Below are positions 7,272 to 13,619 of a stretch of DNA of 15,554 nucleotides, in pieces. Every line of letters begins with the position of its first letter. The first letter of the stretch is position 1. The notes below the pieces were generated by a model. That model was not told the origin of the DNA. It searched no databases and saw only the letters and a list, made by a program, of their open reading frames with translations. The stretch is from NCBI GenBank assembly GCA_903831925.1, contig CAIKZV010000360.1, forward strand, positions 1 through 15,554. The letters run 5' to 3'. The position numbers and the translations under genes were made by a program. The DNA comes from an uncultured Burkholderiales bacterium (GTDB lineage: Bacteria; Pseudomonadota; Gammaproteobacteria; Burkholderiales; Burkholderiaceae_E).

Positions 7272-7307
7272 GGGCCGGGTCAGGCGGGAAGAAGCGCGCA
7301 GCCAGCC

Positions 7308-7922
7308 TCAGACCCCCACCACGCCGCGACCGTCGCCGCGCGCATCGCCCTCCAGATGCAGGCTGCATCCGATCAGCTGCGCGGTGTGGGGCGGCTCGGC
7401 CAGCAGGATCGACACCGAGGTGTTCTCGAGTTTTTCGGGCACATCCAGCCCCTCGGGCAGATGCGCATGGGCGTTCAGGAATTCGCGGATGAAAAGACCA
7501 TGCGAGACCACCGCCAGATCGCCGCCAACCTGCTCGCGCATCGCGAGGATCCAGCTGTAGGCCTGCGCGATGCGCGCGCGAAACTGGGCCATCGATTCGC
7601 CGTTGGGCGGACCGCGATCATCATGGATCGGGTCGTAGGGCAGATCGTCGAAACGGCTGCCACGCAGATCGCCGAAATTGCGCTCGCCAAGCAGCGGCGA
7701 CTCGATCACCGAAAGACCTGTGGCCTTGGCAATCGCTTCTGCCGTCTGACGCGCGCGGGCCATGTCGCTGCTCACGATCGCCTTGGGGGGTGCGGCAGCA
7801 AAACGACGGCCAACCGCCCGAGCCTGCTCCAGGCCTCGCTCGCCAAGCGGCGTATCAGGGAACTGCAGAGTGCGAGCGGCATTGAGCGCAGTCTCGCCGT
7901 GTCTTACCAGGATGATCGTCAT
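7308..7922 (-). CDS. Histidine phosphatase family protein (phosphoglycerate mutase-like)
   Basis: A 204-residue member of the histidine phosphatase superfamily. LVRHGET at 5-11 carries the phospho-accepting His8 with Arg7; SSDMARARQTAE at 51-62 carries the conserved Arg58; Glu80 (LGERNFGDLRG) is the probable acid/base; VSHG at 139-142 carries the second catalytic His141. This set is complete, so it should be an active phosphatase or mutase. Its size is that of cobalamin-pathway CobC and broad-specificity phosphatases (GpmB/PhoE-like) rather than cofactor-dependent glycolytic mutase; substrate unknown. The C-terminal tail is Gly/Asp/Arg-rich (192-204). ATG 7922 is preferred because the protein then begins directly with the MTIILVRHG strand; the frame extends to 8009 but would run over the divergent NIPSNAP leader. 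No clear Shine-Dalgarno. Converges with the ligase (36 bp between stops). Confidence 0.93.
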   Translation of the reverse strand: MTIILVRHGETALNAARTLQFPDTPLGERGLEQARAVGRRFAAAPPKAIVSSDMARARQTAEAIAKATGLSVIESPLLGERNFGDLRGSRFDDLPYDPIHDDRGPPNGESMAQFRARIAQAYSWILAMREQVGGDLAVVSHGLFIREFLNAHAHLPEGLDVPEKLENTSVSILLAEPPHTAQLIGCSLHLEGDARGDGRGVVGV

Positions 7923-7973
7923 GAGCGTTTCGGTCTGTGAATGGGGCGTTGGAAGGGGACGGCAGGGCAAGGC

Positions 7974-7979
7974 TACACT
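7974..7979 (+). promoter_or_regulatory. Possible -10 element (TACACT) for the NIPSNAP gene
   Basis: TACACT lies 35 bp before the ATG of the NIPSNAP gene in the 92-bp divergent gap. A poor -35 candidate TTGGAA (7949-7954) is 19 bp upstream, longer than the ideal 17, so this is weak support for a sigma-70 promoter. Confidence 0.3.
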
Positions 7980-8014
7980 GCCCGCAGACACCTCACCACC
8001 GGGAGACACTCACC

Positions 8015-8332
8015 ATGGCAATTTTCGAACTTCGCACCTATGACGTCGTCGTCGGCAAGATGGCCGATGTCGTCGAGCTCTACAAAACCCAGGGCTGGCC
8101 GGCCGTGGCCAAGCATCCGCCAAGGCTGGTGGGCTACTTCACAGGCGATATCGGCGCGATCAACCAGCTGGTGCATCTGTGGAAATTCAACGATGACGCC
8201 GACCGTCGCGCCTTCTGGGCGGGCCTGTTTTCCGACCCGGAATTCATGGCCTTTGCCAAACAGCTTCGACCGATGCTGCAGCATCAGCAAAACAAGCTGC
8301 TGATGGCGGCACCCTGGGGACCGACGCCCTGA
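8015..8332 (+). CDS. NIPSNAP family protein
   Basis: A 105-residue single-domain protein of the NIPSNAP/dimeric alpha-beta barrel fold. The opening AIFELRTYDVVVGKMADVVELY is the family hallmark (strand with ELRTY, then a helix), followed by LVGYFTGDIGAINQLVHLWKFND at about 43-65 and DRRAFWAGLFSDPEFMAF at about 67-84. Bacterial members are cytoplasmic and mostly uncharacterised, often near catabolic or acyl-CoA genes; no catalytic residues are defined, so no reaction is assigned. GGGAGA at 8001-8006, eight bases before the ATG, supports the start. Transcribed alone, divergent from the histidine phosphatase and convergent with the multiheme cytochrome (27 bp between stops). Confidence 0.9.
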   Translation: MAIFELRTYDVVVGKMADVVELYKTQGWPAVAKHPPRLVGYFTGDIGAINQLVHLWKFNDDADRRAFWAGLFSDPEFMAFAKQLRPMLQHQQNKLLMAAPWGPTP

Positions 8333-8346
8333 GGGTCTGAGATTCT

Positions 8347-8371
8347 GAGCGCGGGCGAATCAATCGCGCTC
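8347..8371. terminator. Hairpin between convergent NIPSNAP and cytochrome c genes
   Basis: A 7-bp inverted repeat GAGCGCG (8347-8353) / CGCGCTC (8365-8371) with an 11-base loop sits in the 27-bp convergent gap and reaches into the last codons of the cytochrome gene. There is no U-tract on either side, so it is at best a weak bidirectional terminator. Confidence 0.3.
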
Positions 8372-9190
8372 GCGCCGCTGGCCTGAGTTTGCGGCCTTAC
8401 CGGACGTCACCGCATCACCCGATTTGCCTGCTTCACGCCCGCCCGCGCGGCCGTGCTCGGGCTCCTCGCTCGCGTTGCGATGACACGCCACGCAGTTCGT
8501 GAAGTCAGCGATGCCTTCCTTGCGGTGCTTGCGCTCGATATTCGAGACGGTGTGCTCGTGGCAGCCGTAGCAGGTGTAGCGGCTGAACACATTGCCAAGA
8601 TGGCAGGTCGCACAGGGTGCGTTGTGGTCGCGGTCGAGTAAAAAATATTTTTCGTGTTCGAAGGTGGCAGGCGTCCAGGCAGGCGGACGATGGCATTGCG
8701 CGCAGCCGGTGTTCAGGCCGCGATGCAGGACATTGACCGGCGCCTGATGGCAGCTCTCGCAGCGATCGCGGATCGCCGGGCGCAGCAGTTCGTGCGAGAA
8801 GGGTTTGACGCCACGCTCGCCGACCAGCCTCGGGCTGCTGTGATCACTGTGGCAGGCCATGCAATCCTGCTCGATCAGCTCCTGATGAAACGGCAGCGTC
8901 GTACTGGCCGCAGTCGCTTTGCCGGTGGTCGTGCGCAAGCCGATGTCGGCCACAGCGTGGCAGCTCACGCAGCGTTGAGCCGACACACCGCGCAGGGGCG
9001 AATGACAGGCAAAGCAGTCGTTCGACAGGTCGGCATGGGCCGGCATCAATGCGCCGGGGCTGATCATCAGTCGCGGATTGATAAAGGCCAGTGCCACCAC
9101 ACCGATGAGGGCCACCGAGATCGATGCCAGAAACCAGCGGCTGCGCAGCGCCGCCAGCCAGCCCCTGATCCGCAGCCACAGGGCATTCAT
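8360..9190 (-). CDS. Membrane-anchored octaheme c-type cytochrome (cytochrome c3-like)
   Basis: A 276-residue protein with eight CxxCH haem c sites: Cys59-His63, Cys74-His78, Cys110-His114, Cys144-His148, Cys163-His167, Cys193-His197, Cys207-His211 and Cys233-His237. An uncleaved-looking anchor at about 19-38 (WFLASISVALIGVVALAF region) follows a basic stretch, placing the haems in the periplasm. Ten further His residues (52, 102, 117, 133, 156, 179, 189, 213, 222, 246) could provide bis-His ligation, as in low-potential multihaem cytochromes of the c3/c7 and NrfH groups. The tail after 240 is a Gly/Ala/Ser/Arg-rich linker of unknown use. No CxxCK or other special catalytic haem site is seen, so electron transfer is more likely than catalysis. 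Its ATG overlaps the stop of the upstream b-type cytochrome-like gene (ATGA), implying joint production. Codon use is ordinary except for an all-A/T run at 8639-8652. Confidence 0.9.
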   Translation of the reverse strand: MNALWLRIRGWLAALRSRWFLASISVALIGVVALAFINPRLMISPGALMPAHADLSNDCFACHSPLRGVSAQRCVSCHAVADIGLRTTTGKATAASTTLPFHQELIEQDCMACHSDHSSPRLVGERGVKPFSHELLRPAIRDRCESCHQAPVNVLHRGLNTGCAQCHRPPAWTPATFEHEKYFLLDRDHNAPCATCHLGNVFSRYTCYGCHEHTVSNIERKHRKEGIADFTNCVACHRNASEEPEHGRAGGREAGKSGDAVTSGKAANSGQRRERD

Positions 9191-9774
9191 TTCCAGCCCC
9201 AGAACAGACTGATGCCGATGATGTGCGCAAGCGCCAGCACACCGAAGGCGAGCGTGATCGGACGATGCAGGGCACGCCACCGCTTGACGGTATCGACGGT
9301 CAGGCTGTCCCAGTAGAGCCGCTCATCGAGCGCCTCGTCCGACAGGCCCTCGCCGCGCAGACGCTCTCGTGCCGCATCGAGTCGGCTGCGGGCGCTGCGC
9401 AGCAAATACTTGCCGGTCAGGCCGCTGGCGACATTGATCAGCATCGCGCCAACCGCGAGCCAGCCAAGCAGGGCATTGAAGTGAATGCCGGCATGAACCA
9501 GCACCAGCAGCGAGCCGAACCAGGCCATGCGTTCATGCATGCGCAGCAGCGTCACCGGATTGCCGCCGGTGATCAGCTTGCGCTTGCGCAGCGAATAGCC
9601 GAAAGACGCAATGATGATGAGGGTGCCGGCAATGCCGAGGTAGCGGCCGATCCAGACCGCATCGAGCAGATGAAGCGCTGCGTCGATCAGCAGCGTGCCG
9701 GCGGCCAGTGCCGCCAGGCTTGCATAGAAGGGCAGGACTTCGCGGCTGATCAGCTGGGCCGAGGCCGGCCTCAT
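9187..9774 (-). CDS. b-type cytochrome-like integral membrane protein (cytochrome b561 / ferric reductase-like)
   Basis: A 195-residue membrane protein with about five hydrophobic segments (roughly 14-35, 46-60, 83-100, 103-120 and 171-192). Candidate haem b ligands lie in or beside helices: His80 and His94/His98 (LRMHERMAWFGSLLVLVHAGIHF) and His170 and His184 (RALHRPITLAFGVLALAHIIG). Two His pairs on separate helices are the pattern of di-haem cytochrome b561 or ferric reductase-like domains. A charged cytoplasmic-looking loop (126-166) separates the last two helices. I infer it passes electrons between the quinone pool and the octaheme cytochrome encoded next, with which it shares an ATGA overlap; the direction cannot be told. 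An in-frame TGA a short way upstream confines the start to ATG 9774 or later; only a weak ribosome site is visible. The exact family name is uncertain, but haem-binding membrane character is well supported. Confidence 0.8.
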   Translation of the reverse strand: MRPASAQLISREVLPFYASLAALAAGTLLIDAALHLLDAVWIGRYLGIAGTLIIIASFGYSLRKRKLITGGNPVTLLRMHERMAWFGSLLVLVHAGIHFNALLGWLAVGAMLINVASGLTGKYLLRSARSRLDAARERLRGEGLSDEALDERLYWDSLTVDTVKRWRALHRPITLAFGVLALAHIIGISLFWGWK

Positions 9775-9990
9775 GCCGTGGCCTGGTGGAGCGGCTCAGC
9801 CGAATCGATCGGAATCGATGCGGTCGACCGCGACGCAATCGACAGCGATCTGATTGAAGGTGTTGAGGCCATGCCCCGATTGTTCACGCCGACGCGATGC
9901 CAGGCTTTGAGGTGCGTCAAGACCGAGGCAAAAAGCCCGGTTTGATCCCCATTCGCTCAATGAACTCCCGAACGGCCAAGACGCGGTAGC
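9775..9990. other. 216-bp gene-free gap of lower GC, unexplained
   Basis: Between the start of the b-type cytochrome gene and the stop of the second dioxygenase. The part 9841-9990 is about 58% G+C by count, against about 70% in adjacent coding sequence. It holds two GAATCGAT copies (9802-9809, 9812-9819), a perfect 12-bp palindrome GCGGTCGACCGC (9820-9831) and, on the minus strand, a TTGACG (9915-9920) resembling a -35 box without a convincing -10. No complete gene is evident; it presumably contains the promoter of the cytochrome pair and may include the worn remnant of something else. Confidence 0.5.
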
Positions 9991-11064
9991 TCAGCGAGTC
10001 CCCTCATCGAGCGGCACGCAGGGCGTGGTGCCCGGCACCACAATGCCGCCCCGATCACCGACCGTCACGCTGCCATAGCGCTGCGCAAACACCGGCGGCA
10101 GCGCTCGCGCACCGGGCACCGCGAGCCATAGCCGCAGCAGATGACGACGGCGTGCGGCATCGGGCCAGTCGGTAAAGCCGCTTCGATCGTGCAGCAGGTT
10201 GTGGTTGTGCACGAACTGCATGTCGCCGGGTGCAAGCCGCATGGTGAAATTCAGAGCCGGGTCGTTGGCGAGCGCGTCGAAAAGATCGAGCGCTTCGACC
10301 TTGGCCGCAGCAAGCCTTGGCGCATTCTCGAAACGCTGGGCACTGTCGATGTACTGGCGCTGATAGAGCGCGCTCAGCGAACCGTCATGCCAGTTGAAGA
10401 CCGGGATATCGAACCAGGGCTTCATGCCGATGGGCACCTCGCCGCGCCGGTCGGTGGCCAGTGGCTCGAAGAGCAGCGCCGCCAGATCGGGGCGACGGCG
10501 GCGCATCTCGTTGTAGATCGTGGTCGAGCTCACCAGCAGCGAATCGCCGCCCTGCTGCGCCTCGTTGATGCACAGCAGGCCAACCACATCGCACGAATCG
10601 GTATGGAAGGTCTGTCGCTCGTGGGTCTGATACAGGCGGACATTGGGGTCGGTGCTGGCCAGACCGAGATCGCGCACATGGCCAAGCAGATGGCCGGCCG
10701 CGTTTTGCGAGCGGGCATTGCCCAGATGCGCGCCCAGCCCGATGAAGGCCAGCGCCACATCGCGCTGCGACCAGTGCCCGACCGGCATGCCGGTGAGCAG
10801 GAAAAAACCGCGCCCATGCAGGAGCTCGTGGCGCAACTGAGCGAGGCGGGGCCCGAGCGTGGGCAGGACGAAATCAGCGGCGGTCAGCGGTGCCGGGCTG
10901 CGCTGCACGGCCTGCCGCGCCAGCCAGGCATCAAGTGCCGCCCGGATCTCGCGGCAATCGGCCTGGCTCAGCGCAAGCGTCCAGTCCTGGCGGCTCGCGC
11001 TCATCTGCGGGCCGTACCAGGCGCAGGGCAGATCCTGTTGCGCCGGCAGCTCGGCCGGTGTCAT
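9991..11064 (-). CDS. TauD/TfdA-family Fe(II)/2-oxoglutarate-dependent dioxygenase
   Basis: A 357-residue enzyme with the double-stranded beta-helix metal site: His154 and Asp156 in QTFHTDSCDVVGLLC (151-165), distal His292 in VHNHNLLHDRSGF (285-297), and Arg311 in RLWLAV as the likely 2-oxoglutarate anchor. The N-terminal WYGPQM and GFFLLTGMPVG segments resemble the TauD-like branch seen in clavaminate synthase-like and SnoK-like proteins, longer than classical TauD (about 280). It should hydroxylate or desaturate a small organic substrate in the cytoplasm, which I cannot identify. Its ATG at 11064 overlaps the amidase stop (ATGA), so it is translated together with that enzyme, suggesting that the two act on the same compound or on successive intermediates. 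It is clearly different from the TfdA-like enzyme at 4318 and not a recent duplicate. The frame is open further upstream, but only as an antiframe within the amidase. Confidence 0.9.
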   Translation of the reverse strand: MTPAELPAQQDLPCAWYGPQMSASRQDWTLALSQADCREIRAALDAWLARQAVQRSPAPLTAADFVLPTLGPRLAQLRHELLHGRGFFLLTGMPVGHWSQRDVALAFIGLGAHLGNARSQNAAGHLLGHVRDLGLASTDPNVRLYQTHERQTFHTDSCDVVGLLCINEAQQGGDSLLVSSTTIYNEMRRRRPDLAALLFEPLATDRRGEVPIGMKPWFDIPVFNWHDGSLSALYQRQYIDSAQRFENAPRLAAAKVEALDLFDALANDPALNFTMRLAPGDMQFVHNHNLLHDRSGFTDWPDAARRRHLLRLWLAVPGARALPPVFAQRYGSVTVGDRGGIVVPGTTPCVPLDEGTR

Positions 11065-12476
11065 GCCGCGAACACCGGATCGATCGGCGCCACACAGGGA
11101 TGGCGGGCCTCGAGCACCTCGGCGGCATCGAGCAGGGTGTCTTCCCGAAAGCGCGCACCGATGAGCTGCACACCAATCGGCAAGCCATTGACCGAGCCGG
11201 CCGGCGCGCAGATCGCCGGCAAGCCCAGCAGCGGCACGCTGAACTGCGGCATCTGCGCGGCAATGATGCGGTCCATGCCCTCGGGCGATTCGACATCGAG
11301 CCCCCAGGCAAACGGCGGCTCGGCGCTCAGCGGCCCCAGCACCAGCGGATAGTCCTGCAGGAAGGCATTCCAGCGGCGAATGAGCGTGGTGCGCCGGGCC
11401 AGCGCGCGGAAGTAGCCCTCGGTATCGAGCACCGGGGTATGGCGCGTCATCGCAGTGAAGGCGGTGCGGATGCCATCGTCGCCGAGCCGCTCGACCAGCG
11501 GCCCCATCACCAGCCGCGCCTCGTTGTCGGCGATCAGTTGCCACAGCTTCGCGGCTTCGACCATATCGGGTGGCTCGACCGCCTCGATCCGATAGCCTGC
11601 ATCCGAGAGCCAGCGCGCCGCGCGTTCGACCGCAGCCGCCACCGCAGGATGCACGGTGACACCGGGGATCGATGCGCTGTAGGCCACCTTGATCGGGCGC
11701 GTGAGTGCTGCGCCCTGCAGCGGCGCCGGCACCCAGGCCGGATCACGGATATCGGCCGCCGACATCGCCTGCAGCGCAATCCGCAGATCGCCCACGGTGC
11801 GAGCCAGCGGCCCCTGGACCGACATCATCGCCATCGCAGGCGGACGCTCCTCGGCCGCACTCGGATTGAAATTGGGAATGCGCCCGACCGAGGGCCGCAG
11901 ACCATAGATGCCGGTGCAATAGGCCGGATAGCGCACCGAGCCTGCGATGTCGTTGCCGTGCGCAATCGGGCCCATGCCAGAGGCCACCGCCGATGAGGCG
12001 CCGCCGCTCGAGCCACCCGGCGTGTGCTCGCGCGACCAGGGGTTGAGCGTGCGGCCATGCAGGTCGTTGTCGGTGAACCAGCGAAACGAAAATGCCGGCG
12101 TGTTGGTGCGACCGAAGATCACCGCGCCGGCGCGCCGAAGGTTGGCCACCACCGGGCTGTCGTCGGTCGCAATCGCATCGCGCAGGGCCACGATGCCGTT
12201 GGTGGTCGGGCAGCCACGCTGATCGACGTTCACTTTGGTGGTCACCGGCACACCGTGCAGCACGCCAAGCACCTCGCCATTGGCGACCGCCCGATCGGCT
12301 GCGTCGGCAGCCGCCAGCGCGCTGTCGTGCAGAACCTCGACAATCGCATTGAGCCGCGGATTAACCTCGGCCACGCGCTCCAGACACGACTCGGTCGCCT
12401 CGCGGCTTGAAATGCGGTGCGTGCGGATGGCGTGCGCCAGATCGGTGGCGGACCAGCGCCAGAGCGGTTCGGTCAT
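11061..12476 (-). CDS. Amidase signature family enzyme
   Basis: A 471-residue amidase-signature hydrolase with the complete Ser-cisSer-Lys triad: Lys81 in GVPVTTKVNVD (75-85), cis-Ser157 in GGSSGGASS (154-162) and nucleophile Ser180 in DIAGSVRYPA (177-186). It hydrolyses a carboxamide to acid and ammonia or amine; the family includes GatA, indoleacetamide hydrolases, aryl-acylamidases and many catabolic amidases, and without gatB or gatC nearby a catabolic role is more likely than tRNA amidation. The start at 12476 is backed by AGGAG (12482-12486) five bases upstream. No signal peptide, so cytoplasmic. Followed with an ATGA overlap by a dioxygenase and divergent from a Bug receptor 165 bp away, a layout that suggests uptake and hydrolysis of the same solute or its derivative. 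C-terminal LPIGVQLIG (434-442) is typical of the family. Substrate unknown. Confidence 0.94.
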   Translation of the reverse strand: MTEPLWRWSATDLAHAIRTHRISSREATESCLERVAEVNPRLNAIVEVLHDSALAAADAADRAVANGEVLGVLHGVPVTTKVNVDQRGCPTTNGIVALRDAIATDDSPVVANLRRAGAVIFGRTNTPAFSFRWFTDNDLHGRTLNPWSREHTPGGSSGGASSAVASGMGPIAHGNDIAGSVRYPAYCTGIYGLRPSVGRIPNFNPSAAEERPPAMAMMSVQGPLARTVGDLRIALQAMSAADIRDPAWVPAPLQGAALTRPIKVAYSASIPGVTVHPAVAAAVERAARWLSDAGYRIEAVEPPDMVEAAKLWQLIADNEARLVMGPLVERLGDDGIRTAFTAMTRHTPVLDTEGYFRALARRTTLIRRWNAFLQDYPLVLGPLSAEPPFAWGLDVESPEGMDRIIAAQMPQFSVPLLGLPAICAPAGSVNGLPIGVQLIGARFREDTLLDAAEVLEARHPCVAPIDPVFAA

Positions 12477-12528
12477 GGTGTCTCCTCTCAGGATTGTTCG
12501 ATCGATATTCGCCAGCCTACACCGAGGC

Positions 12529-12541
12529 GCTGCGGCGCAGC
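12529..12541. promoter_or_regulatory. Inverted repeat GCTGCG-G-CGCAGC in the divergent amidase/Bug gap
   Basis: A perfect 6+6 inverted repeat around a single base, near the middle of the 165-bp gap between divergent genes. The one-base centre rules out an RNA hairpin of the whole repeat, so a protein operator is the more natural reading, but GC-rich palindromes arise by chance here and no regulator gene is in the window. Confidence 0.25.
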
Positions 12542-12607
12542 CGGCCCGCCGGCCTAAGGCTGCGGTTCACTTGCAGCGATTGCTTTCGAAAATCGGAAGC
12601 CAGCCGT

Positions 12608-12613
12608 TAGACT
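12608..12613 (+). promoter_or_regulatory. Possible -10 element (TAGACT) for the Bug receptor gene
   Basis: TAGACT ends 28 bases before the ATG at 12642, a plausible leader length. The best -35 nearby is TTTCGA (12584-12589) at 18 bp, a poor match, so the promoter call is tentative. Confidence 0.3.
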
Positions 12614-12641
12614 GCGCCCACAATTCCATTCGGAGACATGA

Positions 12642-13619
12642 ATGAACCGCTTCTCACGCCTGTTGGCCGGCGCAACGCTTGCGCTCGCCTCGCTGACATC
12701 GTTCAGCCCCGCCTTCGCGCAAGCCTGGCCCGATCGGCCGATCAAACTGATCGTGCCCTATCCGCCCGGCGGGCAGACCGACATCGTCTCGCGCTATCTG
12801 GCCGAAAAACTCAGCCCGGTGCTTGGCCAGCAGGTCATCGTCGAAAACAAGGTCGGGGCCAACGGCATCATCGGCATCACCGCCACCAAGCAGTCGCCGC
12901 CCGATGGCTACACCTATGTCTATATCAACTCGTCGAACTACTGCATCAACATGTTCGCTTACACCAAGCTGCCGTATTCGCAGGATGACTTCGACACGGT
13001 GACGCAGCTCGGCGAAGCTGCGCTTGGCCTGATCGTCTCGTCGGCCAGCGGCATCAAGACCCTCGACGAGTACGTCGCTTTCGTGAAGAAAAATCCGGGC
13101 AAGACCACCTTCGGATCCTTCGGCGTGGGCAGCTCGTCGCATCTGTATGGCGAGATGTTCACCCAGGCCGCCAAGCTCGATACCGTGCATGTCGCCTACA
13201 AGGGCGCAGGCCCCGCCACCCAGGACATCGTGGCCGGCATCGCGACCATGGGCGTGCACGACTTTGCCACCACCGGGCCCTTCATCCAGAGCGGTCGGGC
13301 CAATCTGCTGGCAGTCACCGGCACCAAGCGCTGGCCGCTGTATCCGAACACCCCGACCTTCGCCGAGCAGGGTTATCCGACGCTCGACCTGGTCGGCTGG
13401 AACGGCATCGTGACGCCCAAGGGCTCGCCCAAGGCGGTGGTCGAGCGCATGAGTCAGGAGATCAACAAGATCCTGCAGTCGCCCGAAGGCAAGAAGAAGA
13501 TTCTCGAGCTCGGCCTGCTGCCCACCGGCACGACGCCGGCAGGTTTTGCCGAGATCGTGCGCAAGGACACCCCGCGCTGGGGCGAGGTGTTCAAGGCCTC
13601 GGGCGTCAAGCCCGAGTAA
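12642..13619 (+). CDS. Bug family periplasmic solute-binding receptor (tripartite tricarboxylate transporter, TctC-like)
   Basis: A 325-residue secreted binding protein. Residues 1-26 form a Sec signal peptide (basic MNRFSR, hydrophobic core, AFA before QAWP). The mature protein opens with the Bug hallmark WPDRPIKLIVPYPPGGQTDIVSRYLAEKL (29-57); later landmarks are VENKVGANG at 67-75, ATKQSPPDGYTY at 81-92, VAYKGAGPATQDIVAG at 184-199 and the closing TPKGSPKAVVERM at 258-270. Bug proteins bind carboxylates or other small acids in the periplasm and are hugely expanded in Burkholderiales; most are orphans without adjacent TctA/TctB membrane subunits, as here. GGAG (12632-12635) is six bases before ATG 12642; an ATG at 12638 is in another frame. 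Divergent from the amidase-dioxygenase pair, and its last 14 bp overlap the end of the convergent MlrC-type gene. Ligand unknown; the neighbours point to an amide or a carboxylate from one. Confidence 0.95.
   Translation: MNRFSRLLAGATLALASLTSFSPAFAQAWPDRPIKLIVPYPPGGQTDIVSRYLAEKLSPVLGQQVIVENKVGANGIIGITATKQSPPDGYTYVYINSSNYCINMFAYTKLPYSQDDFDTVTQLGEAALGLIVSSASGIKTLDEYVAFVKKNPGKTTFGSFGVGSSSHLYGEMFTQAAKLDTVHVAYKGAGPATQDIVAGIATMGVHDFATTGPFIQSGRANLLAVTGTKRWPLYPNTPTFAEQGYPTLDLVGWNGIVTPKGSPKAVVERMSQEINKILQSPEGKKKILELGLLPTGTTPAGFAEIVRKDTPRWGEVFKASGVKPE
13598..13616. terminator. Hairpin over the overlapping ends of the Bug and MlrC-type genes
   Basis: Perfect 7-bp inverted repeat CTCGGGC (13598-13604) / GCCCGAG (13610-13616) with loop GTCAA, lying within the coding ends of both convergent genes. 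No U-tract follows on either strand, so intrinsic termination would be inefficient; as RNA it could still protect 3' ends from both sides. Confidence 0.35.

Noticed and set aside
9983..10000. tRNA-like string GCGGTAGCTCAG
   Set aside because: It resembles a D-arm, but no anticodon stem, T-loop or acceptor pairing follows, and it overlaps the end of the dioxygenase gene.
10141..11352. 403-codon open frame on the plus strand
   Set aside because: Antisense to the second dioxygenase and the end of the amidase; no recognisable domain.
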